Assembly: GCA_001972305.1 (NCBI GenBank)
Contig: BDDD01000116.1
Span: forward strand, 124,001-188,000
Direction of reading: 5' to 3'
DNA length: 64,000 nt
DNA from: Cephalotus follicularis
Lineage: Eukaryota > Streptophyta > Magnoliopsida > Oxalidales > Cephalotaceae
Below are positions 24,072 to 35,299 of the stretch, in pieces; positions within the stretch are counted from its first letter, which is position 1, and each line of letters opens with the position of its first letter. The translations under genes were made by a program, and so were the position numbers. The notes beneath the pieces are model-generated. The model made no database searches and was not told the origin of the DNA. It saw only the letters and a list, made by a program, of their open reading frames with translations.

Positions 24072-25167
24072 GGCCCTAGGATATATGTTATGATCGGGAA
24101 CTGACTATGTAGTGTCGTACACGTTATTCCATTTGGCAAGTGGATGTCCGGACGTCCCTTGCATATGTGTACCGGTACGTATCACCCGTTTGGCTTGATG
24201 CGTATCCAGGATTCGCTATATGTATGTATTATGAATTTCAGTATGAAACACTTGTTTGAAAATGTTTGGAAATTGATATGCTCATAATCTTATTTTCACT
24301 TTATGCAGATTTGCGAATCTATATGTATATGTTTGCTTTTGAAAGCTTTTGGCAAGATATCTATTTTTAAGTTTTATTATTGCTTATTTATTTCTATATC
24401 TGTACTGAGGTTTGCTCAGCCGTTATCAGGGGCAGTGACATATGTGAAGAGAGAACCACCTGTTGGCTAGAGGATCTCTAAGAGTTTGATTTCTTTCATG
24501 TTATAGTCATGTATGGACCTTAGAGAATAAGTTGTTTAAACGTTAATTGATTTTGAACCGAGATGATCATTTTATTTATTTGAATTTGAAGAACTATCAT
24601 TTTGATTTAGCCATTTTGAATAAGCAGATAAGTTCAATTGTTATGTTTTCTGTAAGACAGTTCAATGTGACATCCCGATCCCACCGAGGGTGTTACATTA
24701 CAAAACAAAACCCATTAAGGGATCAAAACTACAAACCTCAAAAGTGCCTACAATAAAAAACATTATATCTTTCTATCTTTCATTCTTTCTTTCTATACAT
24801 GTACACTACTTATAAGCAACAAAATTCCAACAACCTCGGGAAAACCAAGACCAAGCTTATAGAGGCGGCCTACTAGGTGGCCAGCCTAGCAAGCAAAGAA
24901 AGCAGAAAGACTTGAAACCAACGCAACCTATACCCATAGCTCTCAGGGCCTACCGCTAGAAACCAAAAAAATTTGCATAACCAGCCCCAAGAACGCGAGC
25001 CCTACTTGTTCAAGCATAGCCAAACGTCTCATGTAAAACCAGAGACAGCATGTCGCTCAAACAACCTGCATTCTAGAAAAACACACTCAACTACACAAGA
25101 ATAGCTAACCCCACTGGAAAAGCGATACGGTAAGAAACCGTCCAGCATCAAGATCATGTCACAGCGC

Positions 25168-28120
25168 CTACACACGAGCTGGAATCTTGCACCAGACAGC
25201 GCCTGTACTGGAACTTCTGAAAATGCACTCATCAATATACCAATTATCCACAATGGTTCTGTTGGTTGGAGAGTCTAAGATGTTCCGGCGTGTAGCAGCT
25301 TTCCTTCCAACATCAAAGGTGATAAGGTCTGCTACTTGGCTAGGGGAGGCTATCGTTTGCCTAAAGACCTTGTTATTCCTCTCCCTCCAGTAATGATAGA
25401 TGGATGCGACAAGCCCAAGCCTTCTCATCCAATGGTGAAACTGAGTACCTATGGTGCGCCCCATGGCCCAAGTGGTTGTGCTTTCCCAGCTCCAATCGGT
25501 AGGCACTGGGCAGTTGTTGAGCTTCAGCACTTTACTCCAAACAGCTTTAGTAAAGGAACATTCAAAAAATAAGTGGTTCAAAGATTCATCATGTCCGCAA
25601 TTGAAGGGACACTGACTACTCTGCACAATGCCGAGCCTCTGCAGTTTATCCAAAGTGGTGTGCACCTTGTGGAAGGTGAGCCACATACAGAAGGAATGCC
25701 TCAAAATGGCTCCAGGGAACCAAACAATTTTAGCCCAAGGGGCTTCTGGATGCGGAGCACTAATGGCCTCCCAAGCCGATTTGAAAGAGAAAGACCGGCC
25801 CTTAACTTGCCAATCAATGGCATCACATTGCCCAATTGGACTGTCCTCACATGCAAAGCTAATTTCCCTCAACTGCCTCACATGAGTCAGCCAATTCCAT
25901 GCCGAATCAGAGATAACCTCAGAGAGAGTAGCATTTCGGGACAGCCCCGATTCGTATATGACCTTATAGCCAAACCTTGTAACCAACGAGGTACTTTGAA
26001 ACCAAGGATCGTACTAGATGGACCATGAGGACACACTACCAACAGAATAGATCAGATTTCTTGAGGCTTGCGCCCTGAGGTCCAGGAGACATTTCCAGGT
26101 GATAGATAGAGACTGCTTTCGTTCCACTTGCCAGAAGGAGCTATTCTTGAGAATCTCTGCTTTGCTCCATCTGACCCATAGAGATGGTATGTCCTTAAGA
26201 ATATCCCATATCAGCCTCAGCATGGCTGCCCTATTATAATCTACTACCCTTCTAAGCCCAAGACCCCCTTCTGCTTTAGGAGTGCATGCTGTGGGCCAAG
26301 AAACCTTAGTCATAGGCTTTATGAAGGTCTGCCTTGATAGCACACCGGGGAACACCCCCTTTCTGACCATAGCCCCTGAGTAGCTCCTGAGAAATGAGGA
26401 CATTGTCCCTAAGGACTCTACCTGGAATGAAGCCGGCTTGAGCAATGTCTACAAAATCAGTAAGGAAGCATTTGAGTCTGACTGCTATAATCTTGGACAA
26501 GAATTTGTAGAGGAAGTTGCAGCAAGAAATAGGTCTGAAATCATTGATGCTGCCAGTGTTCTTCGATTTCAGCACCAAAGAAATAATTGTGGCATTAAAC
26601 CCCTTGGGCATGTAAGGGTGGGCGAAGAAAAACTTACAGGCAGCTATGAGGTCTCTTCCCACAATGCCCCACACGGACCTGAAGAGTAACCCATTGAAAC
26701 CATCCGGACTCGGAGCCTTCTCCGGGTTGAGAGCCCAAAACGCATCCCTGATTTTTTCATCCGGGATACCCCTGCTCAGCAGCACCTTATGTTCTTCCGA
26801 GAGATTCTTGGAGAACACCTGCCGAAAGGTAGAAGAGACAAGAGGACCCTGCTTACCCAGGAGACCTCTGAAATGCTCTACAGCCTACTGCTCAATCTCT
26901 GTCGGGGAACTAATCCAGCTACCATCGGATTTTTGTAGCTTGCCAATGTGATTCCTGTGATGCATGGCAGAAACCGATCGATGAAAAAATTTGGTGTTGG
27001 AGTCCCCAAGCCTAAGCCAAGAAATGTGCAATTTTTTTCTTAAGGAAGGATTCCTCCTCCTCTTTGGCTTTCCAAAACTTGGACAGAAGAAGCTTTTCCT
27101 GGAGGAGAAGGCTGGCATCTGAAGGATTGGACAGAAGGTTAGATTGAATGCACTTAATCTCCACCCTGAGAGCCTCCCTCTTAAGACTCGGATTAGGTTT
27201 ATTGAAAACAGAGTTGAGCTCTCTTTTCAGATTCCTGAGCTTGCATAAAACTCCTTCAAGCGGATTGCCAACAACCCTATTATCCCAAACTCTGCTCACT
27301 AGGCCCGGGAAGTGAGCATCCTTGACCCAGAAATTGAGGAACTTGAAAGGCTTATTACCTGAGCTCCTGTGATCCAATAAGGAGACCGTAACCGAAGACT
27401 GATCCGAGACCTCTTGATTATGAAAATGAGCCAAGCTATGAGAGAAGAGATTATGCCATTCCCAGTTTTCTAAGACTCGATCCAACTTCTTATTTATAGC
27501 GAAATTACCAGCTATTTTGTTAGACCAGGTGTAGAATCGAACCATACTTCGTATGTCATCGACCTCTATAGTTTTAAGTCATTAGCTTTAAGGCATTGAT
27601 TGAACTCAGACATGGCTTTAGAGATTCTCAGAGGACCATTTAGCTGGTCCTGTGGATGTCTAGAGACATTAAAGTCCCCCATAATAAGCCAAGGAACAGA
27701 GGAAGCTATATGGGCATTGAAGATAAGGTCTTTCCACAAGTCTCTCCTACTTTTATAATCACACAAGCCATACACAAAAGAGAGGTGTACAATAGTCACA
27801 TTACCTAGCATAGCCTTGCCATGAATGGCCTGATCAGTCATGAGGGAAACCTCAAATTTAAGGATGCTGGGGTCCCACATAACCCATATCCTTCCCAAGG
27901 GCGAGAAAGCATGGTTGGTTGCCCAGTCCCACTTCTTGCACATCTTTTGAGCAATCTTATGTACATTCCCTGCTATAGTTCTCGATTCAAGTAAGCCGCA
28001 GATAGCTACTTTATTCAGCAATATAAACCTACTTACCTCTTCTTGCTTAATAGGGTGGTTAAGCCCTATAATATTCCACGATGCACAACTAATCATCGAA
28101 AGGAAGAGAGACCCATACAC
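25168..28120 (-). pseudogene. LINE ORF2: endonuclease, reverse transcriptase (core deleted), zf-RVT
   Basis: 28120-27566 is the AP-type endonuclease (SWNIIGLNHPIKQEEV, then PWLIMGDFNVSRHPQDQ). 27545-27012 continues it into the linker in another frame. 26818-26306 is the N-terminal half of the reverse transcriptase (NPEKAPSPDGFNGLLF, DFRPISCCNFLYKFLSKI, IKADLHKAYD). Directly after KAYD, in another frame, comes the downstream KAEGGLGLRR segment (26445-26014), so the stretch that would hold the F/YADD catalytic box is absent. 25986-25168 is the zf-RVT domain (FSFKSAWEAI, then CPFNCGHDESLNHLFFEC). Dead as an enzyme. Confidence 0.85.
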
Positions 28121-28470
28121 AAGGAGTCTCTTTTTTTCTTTCTCTTGTTTCTCTTCTTTCCCGACCCAACAAAGTTACAAATAATGGTGTTAGGGTTCGG
28201 GGAGGCTGTGTCCGAAGAGAGGTGCACTGCCTCTGGAACTTACTTGAGGGGGGTGATAGGATCCTTCCCCTTCCCAACTTGAGGATTACAACTGTCGTGC
28301 ACATGGCAAAAACTGGTGGGATGCTCACTCACCTCAGGAGACATAATCGGGCCAACCGCTATAACAACCTGTGGGTTTAAAACAATCACACCATCCACAG
28401 CTAGAGGGATTTCAATCCCCAAAGAATTCACAAGGTCACATTTACTTAGTTTTCTAGGTATGCCATCATC

Positions 28471-29920
28471 TTATCTAACATTTCCAACCACAACCTCCAC
28501 ATGAGAGGCACCTACCTCTTTTGGGGCTAAGGAACCACCTTCACAAAGAACCGCTACAGTTTCGACACCCTGCCTCTCACTGACAACAACTCTCTCACTT
28601 TCAGAATTCGGGCCTCCTACCTTACCAGGCACTCCTTGCACCCCTACGCCTCCCTGACTAACAATCAGGTCCTTCCTAGCAACAATATGGCACTGCTTGG
28701 AGGAGTGATCAAAAACTTTACACACTGAGCAAGCTGATGGTTTCCAAGCATACTGAACCATGACATCAACAAGAGTCCCATTCCTCTGTCGGACTTTATA
28801 CGAAGTAGGGAAGCTACTGGAAGCTTTCATTTCAATGCATACTCTTGCAAAACTTAAACTATTGCCTGCTGTGGTGGCTGCATCCATACACAAAGGTACT
28901 CCAAGAGCACTAGCTACATAACTGAGGCCCGGCTTAGTCCAGAGCTCAGATGGAACATTAGAAAGCTTGACCCACATTGGGATGCCAGAGAAAGAGTCCT
29001 TACTAAGGGACATACCTTTCTCCCACCGCCTAAGCGCTAAGTAGGCACCCCACACCTTCCATGGACCGTTGCTAAGAACAAGATCCCTAGCGGCACTGTT
29101 GTTAAATTTGAATAGGAAAGTCCCGTTATCCTCTGTGATCATACTAACACCACCCCACTTTCTCCACTTCTTTTCTAGGTGCTCTTTAACTATCTTGAAC
29201 GGTATTCACTTGCCAACAAAGTATCCAACGAGAGCGTTGGACCATTCCTTGACACCCAACTCAAAAACTTCGTCCGAGGGTTCAACAATGCAGACCCCAT
29301 TCACTGACTTGGGTCCATGGAAGGAGAGCCTCGTCCTGTGAGATTGTTGGAAAAGTTATCTCCACTAAGGGGTAAGAGAGTTGGTCTGAGGAAGACAATT
29401 AGAGGAACCAACGACCTTACCCGGAGAAGGGCCAAGAGGGGGGAAGTTTCCAGCAGACAAGGTGTCTTCCACCATCGGCTCCTTTCCCCAATTGCGACAC
29501 TCCGCCTCGAGAGAACTGGCCTCAACCTTATCAACAAGGTTCAACACCTCATTTTGGAAGGTACTACTCTACGATTGTGAAACCTCACACACCTCTGGCA
29601 CTTTCTCAAACACCTGATATTCAGAAACCACATGGGGTGCCAACTCCACATTCTCTTGGGACGCAGGAGCGGACATAGGATCTATAGCAACAACAGGAGT
29701 AGGACCCACACATCTTCTAGGAAGAAAGGAAGAACACCTAATGCCACCTGTACCCAGGCGACAAAGGTTGGAAGCCTAAGATTCTCTGAAGGAGGATTCA
29801 GAAGAGGATGGAAGCTGCTCTTCAGTGGTCCCACTAACATGGCTAACAAGGTCAAGAGAGAAAGCCTCTCCAGAGGGCTCACTGCAGTGAGGAACGCTTG
29901 GGACCACAGAGGGGGGAGGG
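28471..29920 (-). pseudogene. LINE ORF1, gag-like DUF4283 protein with zinc knuckle
   Basis: 29142-28471 encodes the core: FKFNNSAARDLVLSNGPWKV and GIPMWVKLSNVPSELWT are the DUF4283 pattern, followed by CSVCKVFDHSSKQCH, a CCHC knuckle. Upstream, 29920-29143 holds low-similarity serine- and proline-rich sequence with stops in every frame I read. The protein would bind the LINE RNA. Confidence 0.7.
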
Positions 29921-30279
29921 GATGTGTAACACCCGAGTTTTTCGCAAAATGTAAGATTACGATTTTAATGTAATCTTATTATGGAATTAATGAGAATAGT
30001 GAAATTCTCGAATTTGATGATGTTTTCCCTTTTATAAGGTCGAGTTTTAAAAGTGGAATGATAAGGAAATGTTCTAAGGCATTGTGCATTTGAAACCGTA
30101 ATTATGATGCTCAAAACGACTAATAAAGTCTATTTTAATGCGCGACAGTAAGGCCCTATGTTCGCATTATTATTACGATTATTTTGGTTGCCGTTTGGAT
30201 TATTTTGGTCGCAATTTGCGGAATAATCGGACCCAGATCTTAGTATTTTGCCAGTAAATACTAAAGAGGAAGCAAAAAT

Positions 30280-30324
30280 TATAAAGGGAGAGGGAGAATG
30301 ACACGGGCGCATTGCGCGCCCGTG
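30280..30324 (+). promoter_or_regulatory. Putative LTR TATA box with a hairpin at the expected start site
   Basis: TATAAA at 30280-30285, then at 30302-30324 CACGGGCGC, a 5-base loop, and GCGCCCGTG: a perfect 9-bp stem where the transcript would be expected to start (25-35 bases downstream). Such a stem would cap the 5' end of the element RNA. Confidence 0.45.
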
Positions 30325-31644
30325 CAAATGAAAGACACAGAGAGACAAGAGAGAGAGGCCGGGAGAGACAGCGGGAGAGAAAGGGAGAGAGGGCGCCGGA
30401 GACGACGCTGGAGCCAGCCACGTGATCGGGAGAGGACGGCGGACCACCCAGGCGCACCGGCCGAAGGTAACTCCTCCTTTCCTCTTCTCTTTTTCTTATT
30501 TTCTTCTTCTTCCCCGCCACTGTCGCCGCCTCTTTCGTGCGTTTTCTGGCACCGTTGGCGTCGCGGATGGAGTGGGTTTTCATCTAGGAGGCTCGCTCTA
30601 TCCATTTCGACCGCCGTTGAGGCGTTTCTCGGCCGGGATGTGTTGACCGAGTCTACTCAGGGAGTCGACTCACGGCCGCCTAAGACTGCGCGTTTGGCGT
30701 CGAGTCTTGGGGAGTCAAGGGCAGGGATGTGTTGACCAGGTGATTGTGTGACGTTTTGGGGTGTTGATCAGACCTGTTGAGGTCCGACGAGTTGACTCAG
30801 TGAGTCGTAACTCGCTGCCTCCGGTGACACGGCGTTCGACGCCGATTCACGGTGTATCTTGAGCGGTTCTGAGTAGACCGTTCAATATGGAACCTGTTTA
30901 TGGGTGTTTCCCAAGTTGGGTGAGTTGGCCGGATTCCGGTCGGCGTGTCGACGACGGCAATGTCGGTTTCTGTGCGTTGATCGTAATGGATATATATTGT
31001 GTATGCAGTGAGAGAGTTGGTAATTTGGTTCGACCATGAAAGGAAGTGATGATCGATAATTGACAACAACTTGAAAATGTTCGGAAGTGAAACTGCGCCT
31101 CAACCATACAGTAGCTATGGTTAATAGGTGAGTTGTATGACATGTTTAGGAGCATTTCGCATGCATTTTGTAGTTGATAAATGCTATGCATGTGTATTTT
31201 GGACTGAATCGTATATATTGTTGTGTTGGTTTTTACTGTTGGGGTTAGTTCTGTTGAGTATTGGCTAGGATGAATCATGGGAGAGAAGGAGATTAAAACG
31301 AGGTAAGGACTCCTATTCTTTTTCTAAAAGTATTTTACGTTGTAAGGATTCCTGATCACCTTTCCAGAGTATTTTATGGTGGTAAGGAAAATGCTATTTT
31401 TATGCAAAAGTAACGTAAGGATTCCTAAACTTTTTCCAAAGTATTTTATGTTAGTAAGGATTCTGCTCTTTTCCTAAAGTATCAAATATTCTATTTTATT
31501 CTGTTATTTTTGTATGTTTCAAAATTCTGTCAACTTATTGACGAAAGACTATGTTCAAAATTATTTTTAAGTTTTCTCTGGAAATGATTATTTCTATATG
31601 AAATACCAGTTTTAGAAATGTTATGCAAAGTTGTTTTATGAATG

Positions 31645-32301
31645 CATTTGAGTTGATTACTCAAATGAAGAGAAATGTTTTACGAATCCTTTGAGCTGAT
31701 CTCTCAAAGTATTAAGAAAGGTTTTATGAAATGATTTATGAAATGTGAAAATGTAATGAACTGAGATGAACAACTCCTGGATTGCGATCCAGGAGTTGTT
31801 AATCTAGTAAAGATTAATGTTATGGAGCGAGATGCTCTCGGACATGCATGTGATGTAAGGATAGTAATCGGGGAGTGCACAATGCTTCGGTGAAGCAATG
31901 GTTCAATTGGGTTATTTAAGTTTATACAACCTCTCAGTTATGTATGAAACGTTCTGATTCATGAGATATGATCAGAAAAGTAAATGAAACGTTCTGATTC
32001 ATGAGATATGATCAGAAAAGGAAATGAAATGTTCTGATTTATGAGATATGATCAGAAAAGAGGAATGAATGTGAAATGTGCTGGTTTTTATACCAGAAAC
32101 GGATTTTAATGACGTTTGTTCAAGTTTGGCTGGGCTATATACCAGCAAATGCATGACTTTGGAAATGTTCTGATTTTATGAAAACTATCAGAAACAATAG
32201 ATTTTGACAGTGAAATGCACTAGTTTTATAAAACTAGAAGATGGTTTTCAATGATGTATTGAAATATATGATTGCAAACATTTTGATAAAGATTATCAAA
32301 A
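31645..32301. repeat. Run of consecutive hairpins with different stems
   Basis: In order: CATTTGAG/CTCAAATG (31645-31667), CTTTGAG/CTCAAAG (31689-31709), a 14-bp perfect stem AACAACTCCTGGAT with loop TGCG (31769-31800), TTAATC/GATTAA (31799-31817), GAGC/GCTC (31825-31837), TGCTTC/GAAGCA (31883-31897), TTCTGAT/ATCAGAA three times at a 40-bp period (31952-32057), CTGGT/ACCAG (32081-32096), GCTGG/CCAGC (32129-32146), TTCTGAT/ATCAGAA (32168-32193), CTAGTTTTATAAAACTAG (32220-32237), TTTTGATAA/TTATCAAAA (32281-32301). Spacers repeat words such as GAAATG and GGATTT(T/C)AATGACG. Confidence 0.75.
31941..32060 (+). repeat. 40-bp tandem repeat, three copies
   Basis: GTTCTGATT(C/T)ATGAGATATG starts at 31951, 31991 and 32031, exactly 40 bp apart, each followed by ATCAGAAAAG. 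Each unit is itself a stem of TTCTGAT with ATCAGAA. Confidence 0.9.
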
Positions 32302-33097
32302 ACAACGGATTTCAATGACGTTTTACGACTATGATTCTTACTGAGATATATAAAGCTCACTCCTTGCAATGTTTTGTTTTCAAATAAACTGTTTTCAGGG
32401 AACGATCGAATGAAGAATGCGAGCTTTAGAGGAAGCTCATAAGAAGAAATGTCAGAAAGAAGTATGTTATGCTATGATGTTTGTATAAACGTTTCACAAT
32501 GTAATAAGTTAAGGTTGTCTGCATAGACGATGTTTAAATGTAAATGTATATGATCGCTATAGTTTATGAAATGATGTTTCTGCTGAGTAATGATGCCATG
32601 TTTTGAAGAGGATCTAAGCTAAGATCAATTGTTGTGATATATGTTATGATATAGGATGATCCTGTGTAAATGAACAAGAACATTATGGTTGATAACATCT
32701 TTAGATAAAATGAGAATGTTATGGATTTCCGCTGTGTAATGTAATGTGTTAAGTCATGAGTAAGAGTAAGATACAAAAGGGATTGTCATGATGAAAGAAT
32801 GATGTTTAGTGTTGAACGTCGTAGGATATATTAGAGATTACGAGAAAGTAATGGATGATGTAAGCAATAAACAAGAATTTTTAAAATGTGATAATTTCAT
32901 TAAGAGTATGATGATTCTAAAGAATAGTGTCAAAAGTTGTAAGTACATTTTGATCCTGTGAAGCTATTGAACATGATATGATATATATCGTTAAATGATT
33001 TAACAATTTAATGGTTAATGGTTTACCCCCACGTAATGCACCGACCCCGAAGTTCGCTTTGAGCATAAAGTGGGCTCGAGTCGGGGACGTTACAAAA

Positions 33098-33108
33098 TGG
33101 TATCAGAG
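33098..33108 (+). other. Primer binding site (initiator Met tRNA type)
   Basis: TGGTATCAGAG four bases after the LTR end TTACA, complementary to the 3' end of plant initiator methionine tRNA as in Tekay-like and many other plant LTR elements. Confidence 0.85.
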
Positions 33109-33725
33109 AGATTTTATTAGAGAAATTTTTATCAGAGAGTTTGATATTATTATGGGATATGAAGAGTTTGATATTATTATATTGCTATATTTTGAGGATA
33201 TAGATGATGTGTAAATATTTGCTGATATGATTTTGATGTCATTAAAGATTGAGTCAGATCTTTTTGAGACAAGTATAAGATTTGATCACTAGGAATAAGG
33301 AACTTCGTGAGTAGAAAGAATTTAAGATGAATCAGGGTGAAGAACCGCGATGGATTTGATATTCGCATATGAAAGAAGTGTTTAGGTAGAAGTTAGCAAG
33401 AAAGGATGAATGCTTTAGAGAAGCTAAATTAAGTATGAATATTCTTTGATGTGTCTATGGGGAATGGATGGAATAGTTATACGAGAAGTTAAGGAAAACT
33501 TTCTAATGATGATAAGGCGAGATACCCGATGATGACGAGTCTAATGATGAAGACTAGAATAGTTATGAAGGAGCTATATGTAAGAAATGTATAGTGAATG
33601 CAAGATGTGTGTAAAAGGAGTGTAAGACGTGTAAAGGAAGTGTAAGATAACTAGAATTGTTAGTTCTCTGTAAGGTCTTGAGTAGAATTGTCTAAGGCTA
33701 AGGTTAACTCGTAAGTAGTAACAAG

Positions 33726-34211
33726 ATGGCTGACGCGAGGAGAGATCGTAGTCAAGAAGGAACGGGAATGCACAAGAGGATGGAGAAGATGATTCTCTAA
33801 ACGCAGTATTGAATCGATTGGCTCGAGTTATTACTGATAACAATGGTAATGACCATAACGCTTTTCCAGCAAGGCCAACTCTAGAGTAGTTCGCGAGATA
33901 GATTCGAAGACCTTTTTGGGAACAACCGATCCTTGGAAGCGGAAGCATGGATCCAAGGGAACGAGAAGATTTTTAGAGCATTGGATTGCACAGACCGACA
34001 GAAAGTAGAATTTTCTATATACAAGTTAGATGGAGAAGCAGACCAATGGTGGTGTATGATTGAAAGGACAAAGACACGTCAGGAGTTAGAAGTGGCGACG
34101 TGGGAAAGGTTTAAGGAAATAATTATGGACAAATATTTTCCTCAGATGATGAAGGACAAAATGGAAGAATATTTTCCCTTCGATTGGAACAAGGTAAGTC
34201 CGAATCGGTAG
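33726..34211 (+). pseudogene. Retrotransposon gag remnant
   Basis: ATG at 33726 (MADARRDRSQ) and, after frameshifts, a retrotransposon gag domain segment at 33933-34211 (NEKIFRALDCTDRQKVEFSI, GEADQWW, then EFKEIIMDKYFP-like ERFKEIIMDKYFP). Frameshifts and stops lie around 33800-33935 and the domain ends at a stop after NKVSPNR. The rest of gag and all of pol are missing. Confidence 0.75.
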
Positions 34212-35299
34212 CTCGATATGATGCGAATTTTACGAGGTTGTCTCGATAAGCTACCACATGATGTCAACAGAACAAAGAAGAGCGAATAGGTTTTGCAAGG
34301 GTTTAAAACCCAACGTTCGAGGATTGTTGAGTAATTGTATTGTTGCGGATTAGAAGTGCCATTAATTGGTTGGATTGGCAGTGATTGTGTTTAGGTGAAT
34401 GATTGAGGTATGATTGAACGAAGTGACAGTGAGGGCTATAAACTATATAGCGGCTAAGTGATCGACCGAGTAAGCCGAAATGGCTAAGCGATCGATCGAA
34501 TGGACTGGGAGGCATAAGTGTTGTATGAATAGCTTCCGTATCGAATAGTGGTTGATCGAGATAGAATGCGAATGGATAGTGTATAGATGGCTGTGGATGG
34601 TCAGTGTATCATCATCGATCGTATCGTAATGGACCGTTATTGAACTGATAATGATTGAATGGATCGTTATGGAATGAATTGTAAATGGATATGGACTGTA
34701 GACGGTTATGGACCGTAAACGGATATGGCACGGTTTTGGATTGATACGGGACGAAAGGCCCCGGATGATGATATATGTGGAGTTGCTGATGAAGGATTGT
34801 GTTAGAACTTATAGGGATATGAAATGACATTGTTCACATCTTTTATGTTATGTACGCATCTCACATGATTAGTATTATATATATGTTTGTTACACCTACG
34901 CATATGTTCATTGCTTTTGTATGTTGTATACAGCCATTGGTTGCTGACCTGTTTCATTGAAATGAAGTGGGTCAAGTTCAGGTTCTGGTGGACGCGTCAG
35001 TGATTAGACAGTCCGAGTGCAGGGTAAGAATCTATGTTCTTTAGATTTATGTTTGTATAAGGTAGTTGATGTAGATGAATAGTATATGTACATTATATGA
35101 CCTGCCGGCTTGTGGCAGTGCTGAGATATAAATGTGTGTTGATGTATTAGACCTGCCGGCATGTGGCAGTGCATAAGTTGATCGGTGAATGATATATTTA
35201 ATTTAGTTGTGATGTAGTCTGGTGCGGGCTGAGCCCCCAGCATATAGATTATGATGAGATATGAGGGTTGATCCCCAAACATATAAACTGTGGTTTATT
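34212..35299 (+). other. Non-coding internal region of the Tekay-like element
   Basis: No gene seen. 34520-34760 repeats words like GGATCG, ATGGACCGTTATGG and GGATATGG irregularly. GACCTGCCGGC(T/A)TGTGGCAGTGC occurs twice, at 35099 and 35150. The sequence joins a truncated LTR at about 35300. Confidence 0.4.

Larger units (their letters stand above)
20500..24697 (+). mobile_element. Tekay-like gypsy LTR fragment or solo LTR, split by an insertion
   Basis: The parts are about 20500-21385 and 24072-24697. The right end reads ..CCACCGAGGGTGTTACA, the form of Tekay/Del-type LTR ends, and the segment carries runs such as GGGGTACCATAGGC and GTGATATCCTATGG resembling the other long LTR type here. 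No primer binding site, gag or pol follows at 24698 (LINE sequence does), so it is best read as a solo LTR. I could not find the left end or a target duplication. Confidence 0.5.
29925..33094 (+). repeat. 5' LTR of the Tekay-like element
   Basis: 3170 bp. TATAAA at 30280-30285 fits an LTR promoter; 30300-30720 is GC-rich; 31300-31490 is a degenerate repeat of about 45 bp (GTAAGGATTCCT..AAAGTATTTTA, four to five units); 31645-32301 is a run of hairpins; it ends GTTACA next to the primer binding site. Open frames on either strand here look accidental: none resembles a known domain. Confidence 0.8.

Noticed and set aside
30130-30735. GC-rich open frames on both strands at the LTR start
   Set aside because: Arg/Pro/Ser-rich shadow translations of a GC-rich non-coding LTR segment, with no ATG context or similarity to known families.
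30797-31278. Minus-strand frames repeated at 35393-35859
   Set aside because: Present twice only because the LTR is present twice; they differ by non-conservative changes and lie antisense to the element.
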